19,468 bases of DNA from CBDUQP01 sp965369385 (lineage in GTDB: Bacteria > Planctomycetota > Phycisphaerae > SM23-33), in the NCBI GenBank assembly GCA_965369385.1, contig CBDUQP010000058.1, positions 1-19,468 of the forward strand. The letters are read 5' to 3'. The position numbers were made by a program, and so were the translations under genes. The notes below the pieces were generated by a model. That model was not told the DNA's origin. It searched no databases and saw nothing but the letters and a program-made list of their open reading frames with translations. Shown one piece after another: positions 7,211-14,324 of the stretch (position 1 is its first letter; every line of letters begins with the position of its first letter).

Positions 7211-9541
7211 ATGAGCTTGGCTATCAAGACCCCCGATTGGCCTCATTCGTTGATGTGGTACACCAAGGGCGCAAGCGAATGGAAGGAAGCACTTCCGATT
7301 GGCAATGGCATGCTGGCTGGCATGGTGTTCGGCGACGTCGGCAAGGATCGTATCGCGCTAAACCATGAGAGACTTTGGCGCGGGACGCATCGCAGCCGCA
7401 CCACCGAAGTCCGACATCAGCACGTCGACGAAATTCGCAAGCTCTTCTTCGAAGGCAAAGATTTTGAAGCATCTGAACTTGCCAACGAGAAACTTGGCGG
7501 CGAAGGTGGCGTGTTGGCTGATAAAGGAAGACCCGGCCGCGTGAATGCATATCAGCCGGCAGGCGATCTGTTCATCGAGACCGATCACCAGGCCGATGAC
7601 TACTGCATGCAGCTTGATCTCGACAAGGCCCTCGTCACTACGGCTTACACTGCCGGCGGCGTAACATATACTCGCGAGAGTTTTGTGCATAGTTCGCTGC
7701 CCGTGATGGCTGTGCGATTGAGCAGCAATGGCGCAAGTGCGTTCACGGCTGCGCTGTCTGTGTGGCGAATCGACGATCCTGATTGCGAGATCATTGAGAG
7801 CGTGCTTGGCGACACCATGTGCATGGGGGGTAGTTTTCCCGAGGGGATCAACTTCGCGGTTCATGCGAAGGTTGTCACCGATGGCCAGATCAGTCACGAT
7901 CCCATGGAAGGCGCGAAGGTAGGCGTCTCTGCCAGTGAAGTGCTTGTTCTGCTGACGATAGGCGTTGATCTGGATGACGAGGGCAACGCTGACGAAATCT
8001 GCACACAATGCCTCGACGATTGCCCCACCAACTGGGATGAGCTGCTTGCCGATCACATGGAAGCTCATCGCGGGTATTACAGGCGAATGCGAATTGAACT
8101 GGGCGACGAGCGGCCTGACGTGCCCACGCCAGATAGATTGGCCGATCTGCGTGACGGCAAGGATGATGACGCACTGCTGGCGCTGTATGTGAATCTCGGG
8201 CGATACCTGCTGATTTCCGGTTCGCGTCCGGGTGGGCTGCCGACGAACCTGCAGGGCAAGTGGAACGAAGAGCTTAGCCCGCCGTGGGATGCCGATTATC
8301 ATCACGATATCAATCTCCAGATGAACTATTGGCCTGCGGACGTGTGCGGCCTGGGCGAGTTGGCGGAACCCTTGTTCGATCATATCGAGCGGTTTGTCCC
8401 GCATGGCCGCGAGATGGCGAGGGCTCTTTATGACTGCCGCGGTGTGTGGTATCCCATTCAGACCGATCCCTGGGGCAGGGCGACTCCCGAATCCCGCGGA
8501 TGGGATGTTTGGGCGGGAGCGGCGGCCTGGCTGGCGCAGCATATGTGGTGGCGTTGGGAGTACACCCGTGACAAGGGATTCCTGCGGGATCATGCCTACC
8601 CGTTCCTGAAAGAGGTAGCCGCATTCTACGAGGATTATCTCGTGGAAGATCCCCGAAGTGGAAAGCTGGTGACCGTGCCATCGCAGTCGCCTGAGAATTT
8701 CGTTGCGGGCGGGACCAAGCCGGTCTCGCTGTGCGTGGCCGCCACGATGGATCTGCAACTGATACACGAGTCGCTCACCAACGCGATTTCGGCAGCCGGC
8801 GTGCTCGGGGTCGACGACGAACTCAAGACCAAATGGCAGGACATCCTTGATCGCATTCCTCCGTTGCAGATCGGCCGGCATGGCCAGCTGCAGGAATGGC
8901 TTGATGATTGCGAGGAAGGCGAGCCCGGCCATCGGCATTTGTCGCACCTGTACGGTCTGTTCCCCGGCGACCAACTGACGCTCGAGGATGAGCCCGAGTT
9001 TACGCAGGCCGCGAGAGTCTCGCTGGAAAGGCGACTCGAAGCCGGCGGCGGGCCGAGCGGATGGAGCAGGGCATGGGTTGCATGCTGCTGGGCGCGTCTC
9101 CGCGAGGCGGCAGATGCGTACCACCATCTGAAGTATCTCGTGTCCGATTTCGCAACGGGCAGTCTGCTCGATCTGCATCCGCCGAGGATATTCCAGATCG
9201 AGGGCAATTTCGGAGGCACTGCCGCTTTCTGCGAGATGTTGATGCAGTCGCACAATGGCGTCATTCGCATATTGCCCGCACTTCCGGCCCAATGGGCCGC
9301 GGGCAAGGTCGCGGGCCTGCATGCCCGAGGCGGATTCGTGCTGGATATTGAGTGGTTAGGCGCCAAAGCGAGTGTCGTGCGGATCACGTCTCTGCTGGGC
9401 GAACCATGCAGAATTGCGTCCGATAATCTGGCCGCTGCCAGCGGTACTATTGACGGTGCGGCGGTGGAATTGCAGGTTGGCGAAGACGGCGCGGCCGACA
9501 TTTGTATCTCGGCCGGTCAGATGCTGGAGTTGCGGTGGTAA
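7211..9541 (+). CDS. Glycoside hydrolase family 95, alpha-L-fucosidase-like, cytoplasmic
   Basis: Likely an inverting hydrolase cleaving alpha-L-fucosides, or alpha-L-galactosides as some GH95 members do. The 776 residues cover the whole family layout: an N-terminal beta-sandwich (about 1-270) opening with EALPIGNGMLAGMVFG, an (alpha/alpha)6 barrel (about 300-680) and a C-terminal beta domain. Barrel motifs are SGSRPGGLPTNLQGKWNEE, HHDINLQMNYWPA, QLQEW with Glu562 as probable general acid, HRHLSHLYGLFPG and FQIEGNFGGTA. Two positions differ from what I remember as usual: Asp366 where NIN has its first Asn, and Glu664 where IDGNFG has Asp. There is no signal peptide, so it should act on imported oligosaccharides. 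GAGAGG precedes the ATG. Last gene of the sugar block. Confidence 0.93.
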   Translation: MSLAIKTPDWPHSLMWYTKGASEWKEALPIGNGMLAGMVFGDVGKDRIALNHERLWRGTHRSRTTEVRHQHVDEIRKLFFEGKDFEASELANEKLGGEGGVLADKGRPGRVNAYQPAGDLFIETDHQADDYCMQLDLDKALVTTAYTAGGVTYTRESFVHSSLPVMAVRLSSNGASAFTAALSVWRIDDPDCEIIESVLGDTMCMGGSFPEGINFAVHAKVVTDGQISHDPMEGAKVGVSASEVLVLLTIGVDLDDEGNADEICTQCLDDCPTNWDELLADHMEAHRGYYRRMRIELGDERPDVPTPDRLADLRDGKDDDALLALYVNLGRYLLISGSRPGGLPTNLQGKWNEELSPPWDADYHHDINLQMNYWPADVCGLGELAEPLFDHIERFVPHGREMARALYDCRGVWYPIQTDPWGRATPESRGWDVWAGAAAWLAQHMWWRWEYTRDKGFLRDHAYPFLKEVAAFYEDYLVEDPRSGKLVTVPSQSPENFVAGGTKPVSLCVAATMDLQLIHESLTNAISAAGVLGVDDELKTKWQDILDRIPPLQIGRHGQLQEWLDDCEEGEPGHRHLSHLYGLFPGDQLTLEDEPEFTQAARVSLERRLEAGGGPSGWSRAWVACCWARLREAADAYHHLKYLVSDFATGSLLDLHPPRIFQIEGNFGGTAAFCEMLMQSHNGVIRILPALPAQWAAGKVAGLHARGGFVLDIEWLGAKASVVRITSLLGEPCRIASDNLAAASGTIDGAAVELQVGEDGAADICISAGQMLELRW

Positions 9542-9644
9542 TGCTTAGGCGCAACTGTCGTAAAGATAGTCACATAGGACTATAGAAGTCAAAACTTTCG
9601 CAGTGGGGTTGTTATAAGCCAAACTGTTGAGTACAATAATAAAT

Positions 9645-9719
9645 GGCTGGTCTCTCCCTTTTCCCAGCCTAGTGCATATTTGGCGGCGGGCCCGTTTTCT
9701 CCTTTCCGGGTCAGCCGCC
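9645..9719. terminator. Hairpin pair between convergent GH95 and sprT-like genes
   Basis: GGCTGG (9645-9650) pairs with CCAGCC (9664-9669). A larger stem follows: GGCGGC plus GGCCCG (9682-9694) with CGGGTC plus GCCGCC (9707-9719), broken by one G/A mismatch. They lie in the 200-nt gap where both genes end, so a bidirectional terminator region is likely. No good T-run is present on either strand. The rest of this gap (9542-9644) shows nothing I recognise. Confidence 0.45.
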
Positions 9720-9741
9720 TAATGCGTTTCTGCTCCGGCGC

Positions 9742-10326
9742 TTATTGCTCCAGAACTATCTGTTTGAGTTGTTCGTGGTGCGCTTGCGTGTCGGGGGTGC
9801 GAATGACATTCCACTCCATTTTGGGCCCGCACGCCCTGCAGTAGCAATTCCGCCGGACTGTCCTGGCCACGAAGGCTGCCCCGCAGTTGCTGCACTTGTG
9901 CAGGTACAAGTATCTGGTGCGTTTATGCTTCAGATGTGTTGTCGCCAGATTGTGCGTAGCCCGCGACGATATTCCAGTTGCCCGCATGAAACTCTTGAAT
10001 TCGGTACCGTGTGGTTGGCAGGGGCCGAACCTGAGCTGGACAGCCAGATGGGCTAGCTCATGGACGAGTGTCGCGATGAGTTGGTCGGGGTTTTCTCTCA
10101 GCAGACGCGTATTGAGCTCTATTCGCATCTCGTTCAGGAAAGCTCGCCCCAGCGTGCTGCGAAGTTTCGGATTGTAGAAAACCCGGGCGACGCCGGCTAG
10201 CTCGGGCAGTTGCCAGAAGTCGGCGCACCTGCGGAGCATCTTGCGAAGAACGTCGCCTGCCGGCAGCGGAAGGGCGCCATTGTAGAGGTCTCCCAGCTCA
10301 AGATGTCCGCCATCCGTGGTGGTCAT
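9742..10326 (-). CDS. SprT-like zinc metallopeptidase domain protein
   Basis: Related to the SprT/Spartan group. In eukaryotes Spartan proteolyses DNA-protein crosslinks; the bacterial role is unproven. In the 194-residue protein the catalytic motif HELAH is at 89-93, with a probable third ligand His106 in PHGTEF. A C-terminal zinc ribbon follows: C145-x2-C148 and C163-x2-C166. The order of HExxH domain then zinc ribbon matches SprT. It starts 79 nt after crcB on the same strand and is probably the last gene of the ispD-crcB unit. The ATG at 10326 has AAGGA about 12 nt upstream, a rather long spacing, so the start is not certain. Confidence 0.85.
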   Translation of the reverse strand: MTTTDGGHLELGDLYNGALPLPAGDVLRKMLRRCADFWQLPELAGVARVFYNPKLRSTLGRAFLNEMRIELNTRLLRENPDQLIATLVHELAHLAVQLRFGPCQPHGTEFKSFMRATGISSRATHNLATTHLKHKRTRYLYLHKCSNCGAAFVARTVRRNCYCRACGPKMEWNVIRTPDTQAHHEQLKQIVLEQ

Positions 10327-10405
10327 TGGCTCGCGTGTCCTTACGTCCCATCATTGTTCGGCCGGCGTGTTGGCAGCGTCGTTTGGCAATCTTCGCAGCT
10401 AGAAG

Positions 10406-10792
10406 CTACTTCACAAGATCTGCAATCAGTCTCGCAGCCGCCAGGCCTATGAACACAAGGCACAAACCCGCCACACAACTGCCTATTACATTTCCCATTG
10501 CGAGCATACCGTGTCCCTTGCGGAATAGGCCTGCTGTCTCCAATCCGAATGTTGAAAACGTGGTAAACGCGCCGAGGAATCCCGTCAGTACGAGCATCTT
10601 CACGTGCTGTGATGTCGCGAACGTTTCGAAGAGCCCAGCCAGCAGACCAATCAGTAGGCAACCGACAAGGTTCACGCACATCGTGCCCCACGGAAACCCG
10701 GTACCCGCCCACTTGACTGCCATGGCGTTTACCGAATGTCTGGTTACCGCACCAATGGCCCCTCCGGCGGCGATACACAGGATTCTGGTCAT
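10406..10792 (-). CDS. crcB: Fluoride exporter CrcB/Fluc
   Basis: Small inner-membrane fluoride channel that works as a dual-topology dimer. It has 128 residues and four hydrophobic segments, the family norm. Signatures are GGAIGAVTRH (10-19), GTMCVNLVGCLLIG (36-49, with conserved Asn41) and GFLGAFTTFSTF (71-82), whose Phe79 and Phe82 correspond to the phenylalanine box lining the pore. Its ATG overlaps the ispD stop codon in an ATGA (10789-10792), so the two are probably translationally coupled. I see no fluoride riboswitch, and the 4-nt overlap leaves no room for one directly upstream. Confidence 0.96.
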   Translation of the reverse strand: MTRILCIAAGGAIGAVTRHSVNAMAVKWAGTGFPWGTMCVNLVGCLLIGLLAGLFETFATSQHVKMLVLTGFLGAFTTFSTFGLETAGLFRKGHGMLAMGNVIGSCVAGLCLVFIGLAAARLIADLVK

Positions 10793-11508
10793 GATGGAGT
10801 TCCCTTAATGTCAGTGTCTTCGCCCGGCCGGCATTCGAGGGAGCCCAGAACCACGGCGGCGAACGCGAGATCATCCGGCGTGGTAATCTTGACATTGCGC
10901 AGGTCCGCTTGAACTATGCTGACTTGCACGCCGAGTTGTTGCACGAGTTCGGCGTCGTCGGTGGCTTGTGCGTCTTGCTGGTAGGCTCTGCGGAGCAGTT
11001 CCTTTTCGAACACTTGTGGGGTCTGCGCCTCCCACAGCCCGTCCCTGTCGACGGTCCTGTCGATGATGCCGGCAGGGTCAACGTGCTTTATGGTTCCGTG
11101 CAGTGGACAGGCAAGTATGGCAGCGTTGGTGGTGGCCGCCTTGGCGAAAACCGCATCTATCCACTCGTCAGTAACGCACGGGCGGACTGCATCGTGAACG
11201 CATACGAGTTGGGCTTCGTCGCATACTTTCGCAAGTGCGTTGCGGGCAGATTCGCTTCGAACGCTTCCACCTTCGACCAGCTCTACGCCAAGCTCACCGA
11301 GTTGAGGGCCCCAGCGGGCGCTCACTCGCTGCATGTCGTCGGCCGACATTACCAGCAATATCTGGCAGACATCGGGGCGTTTGGCGAAGCGCTTTATAGT
11401 GCGCATGAAGATCGCTTCGCCATCGAGAATCTGGAATATATTATTCTCGGCAGCGCCGAAACGCCTTCCGCTACCGGCGGCTGGGAGTATTACGGATACT
11501 TTTGTCAT
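10789..11508 (-). CDS. ispD: 2-C-methyl-D-erythritol 4-phosphate cytidylyltransferase, unusual loop
   Basis: Third step of the MEP isoprenoid pathway: CTP plus MEP gives CDP-ME. 239 residues, normal length. The N-terminal nucleotide loop ILPAAGSGRRFG (7-18) is present with Arg16, matching E. coli Arg20. HDAVRP (105-110), Thr139, Arg155 in VDRDGLW and Lys207 in NVKIT match the other active-site residues. The loop after RRFG reads AAENNIFQIL, so the position aligned with E. coli Lys27 (PKQ) is Asn23; the codon is AAT. The rest looks intact, so a functional variant is likely, or Lys is supplied elsewhere. The ATG at 11508 has no clear Shine-Dalgarno. First gene of the ispD-crcB-sprT unit, divergent from trmH. 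Confidence 0.92.
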   Translation of the reverse strand: MTKVSVILPAAGSGRRFGAAENNIFQILDGEAIFMRTIKRFAKRPDVCQILLVMSADDMQRVSARWGPQLGELGVELVEGGSVRSESARNALAKVCDEAQLVCVHDAVRPCVTDEWIDAVFAKAATTNAAILACPLHGTIKHVDPAGIIDRTVDRDGLWEAQTPQVFEKELLRRAYQQDAQATDDAELVQQLGVQVSIVQADLRNVKITTPDDLAFAAVVLGSLECRPGEDTDIKGTPS

Positions 11509-11545
11509 TTGTATTTGTGGCTCGTATAGTTGCGAATTTGTAAAT

Positions 11546-11560
11546 GTCGGCCGGGCCGAC
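11546..11560. promoter_or_regulatory. Dyad in the ispD-trmH divergent intergenic region
   Basis: GTCGGCC at 11546-11552 and GGCCGAC at 11554-11560 form a perfect 7+7 palindrome around a single G. It lies 38 nt upstream of the ispD start in the 177-nt divergent gap, a sensible place for a repressor or activator site. It could also be a chance GC dyad. No flanking match to a known operator is recognised. Confidence 0.4.
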
Positions 11561-11685
11561 GTATCGATCAGTCTCCATCGTAACTACCCAACCACGCGCG
11601 ATCAAGGAGGCGTCAGCCTTGCCGGCGAAGAATACCCATGTGTTTGCGGTTGAAACTCTGCGCCGATTGCCAATGATATCCTTAC

Positions 11686-12489
11686 ATGGAAGCTATCGAA
11701 TCAATTGACGATCCACGCATGGGCGTGTTTGCGAACCTCAAGGACCGCCAGCTCAAGCGTGACGGATTGTTCATCACCGAGGGCCGAATACTGACCGCCC
11801 GGCTGCTTCGGAGCGAATTTGACGCCGAAGCGGTTCTGGTTGCCCCGCAACATGCCGACCAGTTGGAGCAATTGTGCGCGGGGAGATGCTCACTCTATGT
11901 GGCTTGTCCCGAGATTATCTCGCAAATAGTCGGTTTCGACTTCCATCGTGGTGTTCTGGGATGCGGGCGCCGAAGCCGACCTCGCACGGCCGCCGGTGTT
12001 CTCGAATCGCTCGGCGACAAGACCCCACAGACGCTGATAGTCTGCCCTGAGATAAACAATACGGAGAATCTGGGCTCTATCCTCCGCACTGCGGGGGCGT
12101 TTGGCATTGATGCGGTCCTGCTGGGCGAAAGGTGCTGCGATCCGTTTTGCCGCAGGTGCGTGCGGGTGTCGATGGGGGGTGGGCTGTTCCTGCCGATTGT
12201 GGAGTCGGAGGATTTGCTTGCCGACCTGAAGATGTTGAAGGCGACTGGCGGATTCGAACTCGTTGCTACGGTTTTGGATGATGAATCCGAGTCGCTTGGC
12301 GATTTTCAGGCATCCGCCAAGACGTGCCTGCTTTTCGGTAACGAGGGCGACGGGTTGCAGCGAAGGTGGTTGGATGTTGCCGACAGGAAGGCTACTATAG
12401 AGATGGCCCCAGGCAGTGATTCGCTGAACCTGGCGGTGGCGGTAGGCATTTTCGTTTACGAGACGATGACAGGCAGGCGTGAGGAATAA
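11686..12489 (+). CDS. TrmH/SpoU-family RNA 2'-O-methyltransferase
   Basis: SPOUT-class methyltransferase that adds a methyl group from SAM to a ribose in rRNA or tRNA; the target site cannot be told. 267 residues. The N-terminal substrate-binding part (about 10-95) has the usual LKDRQLKRDGLFITEG. The three SpoU motifs follow: motif 1 NNTENLGSILRTAGAFG (124-140, with Asn128 and Arg134), motif 2 LLFGNEGDGL (215-224) and motif 3 APGSDSLNLAVAVG (241-254), which form the trefoil knot. The ATG at 11686 has no Shine-Dalgarno; TTGAAA at 11650 and a poor -10 region close to the start hint at a very short leader, but this is weak. Exonuclease III follows after 6 nt, so the two are surely cotranscribed. 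Confidence 0.93.
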   Translation: MEAIESIDDPRMGVFANLKDRQLKRDGLFITEGRILTARLLRSEFDAEAVLVAPQHADQLEQLCAGRCSLYVACPEIISQIVGFDFHRGVLGCGRRSRPRTAAGVLESLGDKTPQTLIVCPEINNTENLGSILRTAGAFGIDAVLLGERCCDPFCRRCVRVSMGGGLFLPIVESEDLLADLKMLKATGGFELVATVLDDESESLGDFQASAKTCLLFGNEGDGLQRRWLDVADRKATIEMAPGSDSLNLAVAVGIFVYETMTGRREE

Positions 12490-12495
12490 TCTGCA

Positions 12496-13278
12496 ATGAA
12501 GATTGTGACATGGAATGTGAATTCGATAAGGGCAAGATTGCCGCGTGTGCTTGCGTGGCTGGACAAGCATCAGCCGGATATCGTCTGTCTCCAGGAACTC
12601 AAGTGCGTTGAGGATGACTTTCCGCTGGAAGAGATAGCTGCCGCTGGATACAGCTCTGCCGTCTGCGGACAGAAGACATATAACGGTGTCGCAATTCTCT
12701 CTCGCGGCGATCAGGCCAACATCATTTGCGGCATGGGGGATGCCAGCTCAGATCCCCCCGCCAGGTTGGTATCGGCCGAGATTCAGGGCATTGTCGTGAT
12801 TTGTGCATACTTCCCAAATGGGGCCGAAGTGGGTTCGGAGAGTTTTGCCAATAAGCTTGAGTGGATGAGCTCGCTGCGCTGGCATCTTGACGCTCGGGAA
12901 GATATTACGCCTGATAGACCAGTTGTCCTATGTGGCGATTTCAATGTGGTAATAGACGACGGCGACGCAGCCCATCCGGCTGAGTGGGAGGGCGGTGTGC
13001 TGACCGTGGACGAAGTGCGAGACGCCCTGACGCATATTCGCCAGTGGGGTTTTGCGGACGTGTTCCGCAAACACAATCCTGACGGCGGAGTCTATTCATG
13101 GTGGGATTACCGTCGCCTTGGATTCCAGAAAAACAACGGCCTGCGGCTGGACCACGTCTATGCGACATCGTCGCTGGCGGATCTGAGCATCTCAGCTATT
13201 GTGGACCGCGACGAACGCAAAGGCGAAAAACCGTCGGACCATGCGCCGATCATCACAGAGTTCAATTGGCCTGAATGA
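12496..13278 (+). CDS. xthA: Exodeoxyribonuclease III (AP endonuclease)
   Basis: Cleaves DNA 5' to abasic sites and degrades 3' ends in base excision repair. 260 residues, close to the E. coli enzyme. Motifs in order: WNVNSIRARL (6-15, Asn7), CLQELK (31-36, Glu34 metal ligand), GQKTYNGVAILS (58-69), YFPNG (105-109), LCGDFNV (145-151, Asp148 and Asn150), SWWDYR (201-206), NNGLRLDH (213-220, Asp219) and KPSDHAP (245-251, catalytic His249). All expected catalytic residues are present. It starts 6 nt after the TrmH-family gene. The downstream methyltransferase gene converges on it after a 54-nt gap. Confidence 0.95.
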   Translation: MKIVTWNVNSIRARLPRVLAWLDKHQPDIVCLQELKCVEDDFPLEEIAAAGYSSAVCGQKTYNGVAILSRGDQANIICGMGDASSDPPARLVSAEIQGIVVICAYFPNGAEVGSESFANKLEWMSSLRWHLDAREDITPDRPVVLCGDFNVVIDDGDAAHPAEWEGGVLTVDEVRDALTHIRQWGFADVFRKHNPDGGVYSWWDYRRLGFQKNNGLRLDHVYATSSLADLSISAIVDRDERKGEKPSDHAPIITEFNWPE

Positions 13279-13332
13279 CGCACTGGTTCCGCCGTTGTTT
13301 ATCGCATCACATTCCACGATTTTTCATAGGTG

Positions 13333-13986
13333 CTATTTCTTGGCTGCGCGTATCTGGAGCACCTCCTCTGTGACGCTCTGGCCGCTGTCAAGAGAGATTG
13401 TCTGCGACACGAGTTGGATGCTTTCTATGGTGAAGTACTCCTGAAGTAGATCGCGTGCGGCCGATTCATCGAACATCGTGTGCAGTGTGCCTTGCTCTGG
13501 TCCTTGCTCGCAAATCCATGAACTTTCGGCAACGTGCCTTCCCGATGCGCGGTAATCGTTCGGCGTGAGTAACGTGGCTATCAGCAGGCCGCCGGGTAGT
13601 AGGCGATTGGAAATTTCTTTGACTGTTCCGGCAATTTCGCCGGCTACGCCATGGTTCAGCATTCCCTTCGCGATAACTGCGGCGAAGCTTACGCCGTGGA
13701 ACGGTATCTTCCAGGCGGGACTCTGGCATAGCTTGGCAGACAGGTCCGCGGCTTGGAGATTCGCCTGGGCTTCGGCCAGCGAATCTTGGGAAAGTCCCAA
13801 TCCATAGGCATCGTAGCCGTGCGACGCAAGATGCGCAAGGTGCCCTCCGCGGCCGCATCCGGCGTCCAGAACCGGACCGGCAGATGGCGGGATCATGCTG
13901 ATGTTCTCGGTGACGAATTCCGACGGGGTCAGCGTGGATCGAGATTGTTGTTCCATCAACGTTGTGTCTATTGCCGTAGTCATCAT
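13333..13986 (-). CDS. Class I SAM-dependent methyltransferase D, attenuator-controlled
   Basis: Substrate unknown. The 217-residue product is a single Rossmann-like methyltransferase domain, resembling small TehB-like or Methyltransf_25/11 proteins. Motif I is VLDAGCGRGGH (39-49). Motif post-I reads YGLGLS, so the usual acidic residue that holds the SAM ribose is a glycine. Later landmarks are RLLPGGLLIATL and a C-terminal DLLQEYFTIESIQLV strand. Two adjacent ATGs (13986 and 13983) follow GGAAGGA; the second has better spacing, and the two products differ by one Met. It is the only gene of its transcription unit, behind a leader peptide and an intrinsic terminator, so its expression should depend on read-through. 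Confidence 0.85.
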   Translation of the reverse strand: MMTTAIDTTLMEQQSRSTLTPSEFVTENISMIPPSAGPVLDAGCGRGGHLAHLASHGYDAYGLGLSQDSLAEAQANLQAADLSAKLCQSPAWKIPFHGVSFAAVIAKGMLNHGVAGEIAGTVKEISNRLLPGGLLIATLLTPNDYRASGRHVAESSWICEQGPEQGTLHTMFDESAARDLLQEYFTIESIQLVSQTISLDSGQSVTEEVLQIRAAKK

Positions 13987-14055
13987 ACTGTCCTTCCTCG
14001 TAGCCCGGTGGGGTTACTATTCGTTTTGTCGCCTGGTTGTGTTGGTTGTAATGGC

Positions 14056-14092
14056 AAAAAAGAAAGCCCGCTTCCTTTCGGAAACGGGCTTT
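14056..14092 (-). terminator. Leader terminator (attenuator) before methyltransferase D
   Basis: On the minus strand AAAGCCCGTTTCC (14092-14080) pairs with GGAAGCGGGCTTT (14075-14063) over 13 bp including one U-G pair. The loop is GAAA, and C plus six T follow (to 14056). It has the form of an intrinsic terminator, yet it lies between the promoter and the gene it precedes, 70 nt before the ATG. Its 5' arm can instead pair with the end of the leader ORF at 14135-14144. Confidence 0.88.
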
Positions 14093-14126
14093 GAATGCTT
14101 TCGATATTATTGATATTGCTATGTAT

Positions 14127-14237
14127 CTATATCGACCCGTTTCCTTTGCTCAGTGCATAATACCAGAACCAAAAGCGCGTAAAGACGCCGATGGTTTCGT
14201 TGCCACTGAACAGGTTGTGGATCGAATCGTTACACAT
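14127..14237 (-). CDS. Leader peptide 1 (36 aa, FWFWYY run) of methyltransferase D
   Basis: A short ORF starting at ATG 14237 and ending at TAG 14127. Residues 1-10 read MCNDSIHNLF; residues 20-30 read TRFWFWYYALS; it ends KGNGSI. Six consecutive aromatic codons (TTT TGG TTC TGG TAT TAT) occupy residues 22-27, just before the antiterminator segment. The ATG lies 10 nt after the -10 box, so the mRNA probably begins within a few nt of the start and is leaderless; no Shine-Dalgarno exists. A ribosome at the stop codon would cover the antiterminator, whereas one held at the aromatic run would leave it free. It shares D4, H7, N8, F10 and R-F-W with leader peptide 2. It is most likely a regulatory leader and not a secreted product. 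Confidence 0.75.
   Translation of the reverse strand: MCNDSIHNLFSGNETIGVFTRFWFWYYALSKGNGSI
14135..14144 (-). promoter_or_regulatory. Antiterminator segment of leader 1
   Basis: GGAAACGGGT on the minus strand (14144-14135, within the last leader codons) is complementary to GCCCGTTTCC of the terminator 5' arm: ten pairs, one of them a wobble. Pairing here excludes the terminator hairpin. Confidence 0.7.
14148..14211 (-). promoter_or_regulatory. Leader 1 upstream hairpin spanning the aromatic codons
   Basis: GTTCAGTG (14211-14204, codons 9-11) can pair with CACTGAGC (14155-14148, codons 28-30) over 8 bp with one wobble, enclosing the aromatic codons. It would act as the 1:2 pause or protector stem and would be opened by a ribosome translating or stalled at the FWFWYY run. 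Confidence 0.45.
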
Positions 14238-14247
14238 AGTACAAGTA

Positions 14248-14276
14248 AGTATACGTTACATTACTCTTTTCGTCAA
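14248..14276 (-). promoter_or_regulatory. Promoter of leader 1 / methyltransferase D
   Basis: On the minus strand TTGACG (14276-14271), a 17-nt spacer, then TATACT (14253-14248). The expected start is near 14241, only a few nt before the leader ATG at 14237. It shares the 11-mer TCATTGACGAA and an in-register AATG within the spacer with the promoter of leader 2. Confidence 0.82.
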
Positions 14277-14324
14277 TGAACACTCCTGTCGGCGATTGTT
14301 GCGGCCAGTCATCTGCGGACACAG

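Noticed and set aside
7358..9322. A 654-residue open frame antisense to the GH95 gene, plus shorter ones at 8635-9501, 5255-6241 and 6280-7227
   Set aside because: They lie fully opposite well-supported enzymes, have no recognisable domain and follow from the codon usage of the real genes.
10793..10900. Fluoride riboswitch upstream of crcB
   Set aside because: crcB overlaps ispD by 4 nt, so the upstream sequence is coding, and no riboswitch consensus was seen.
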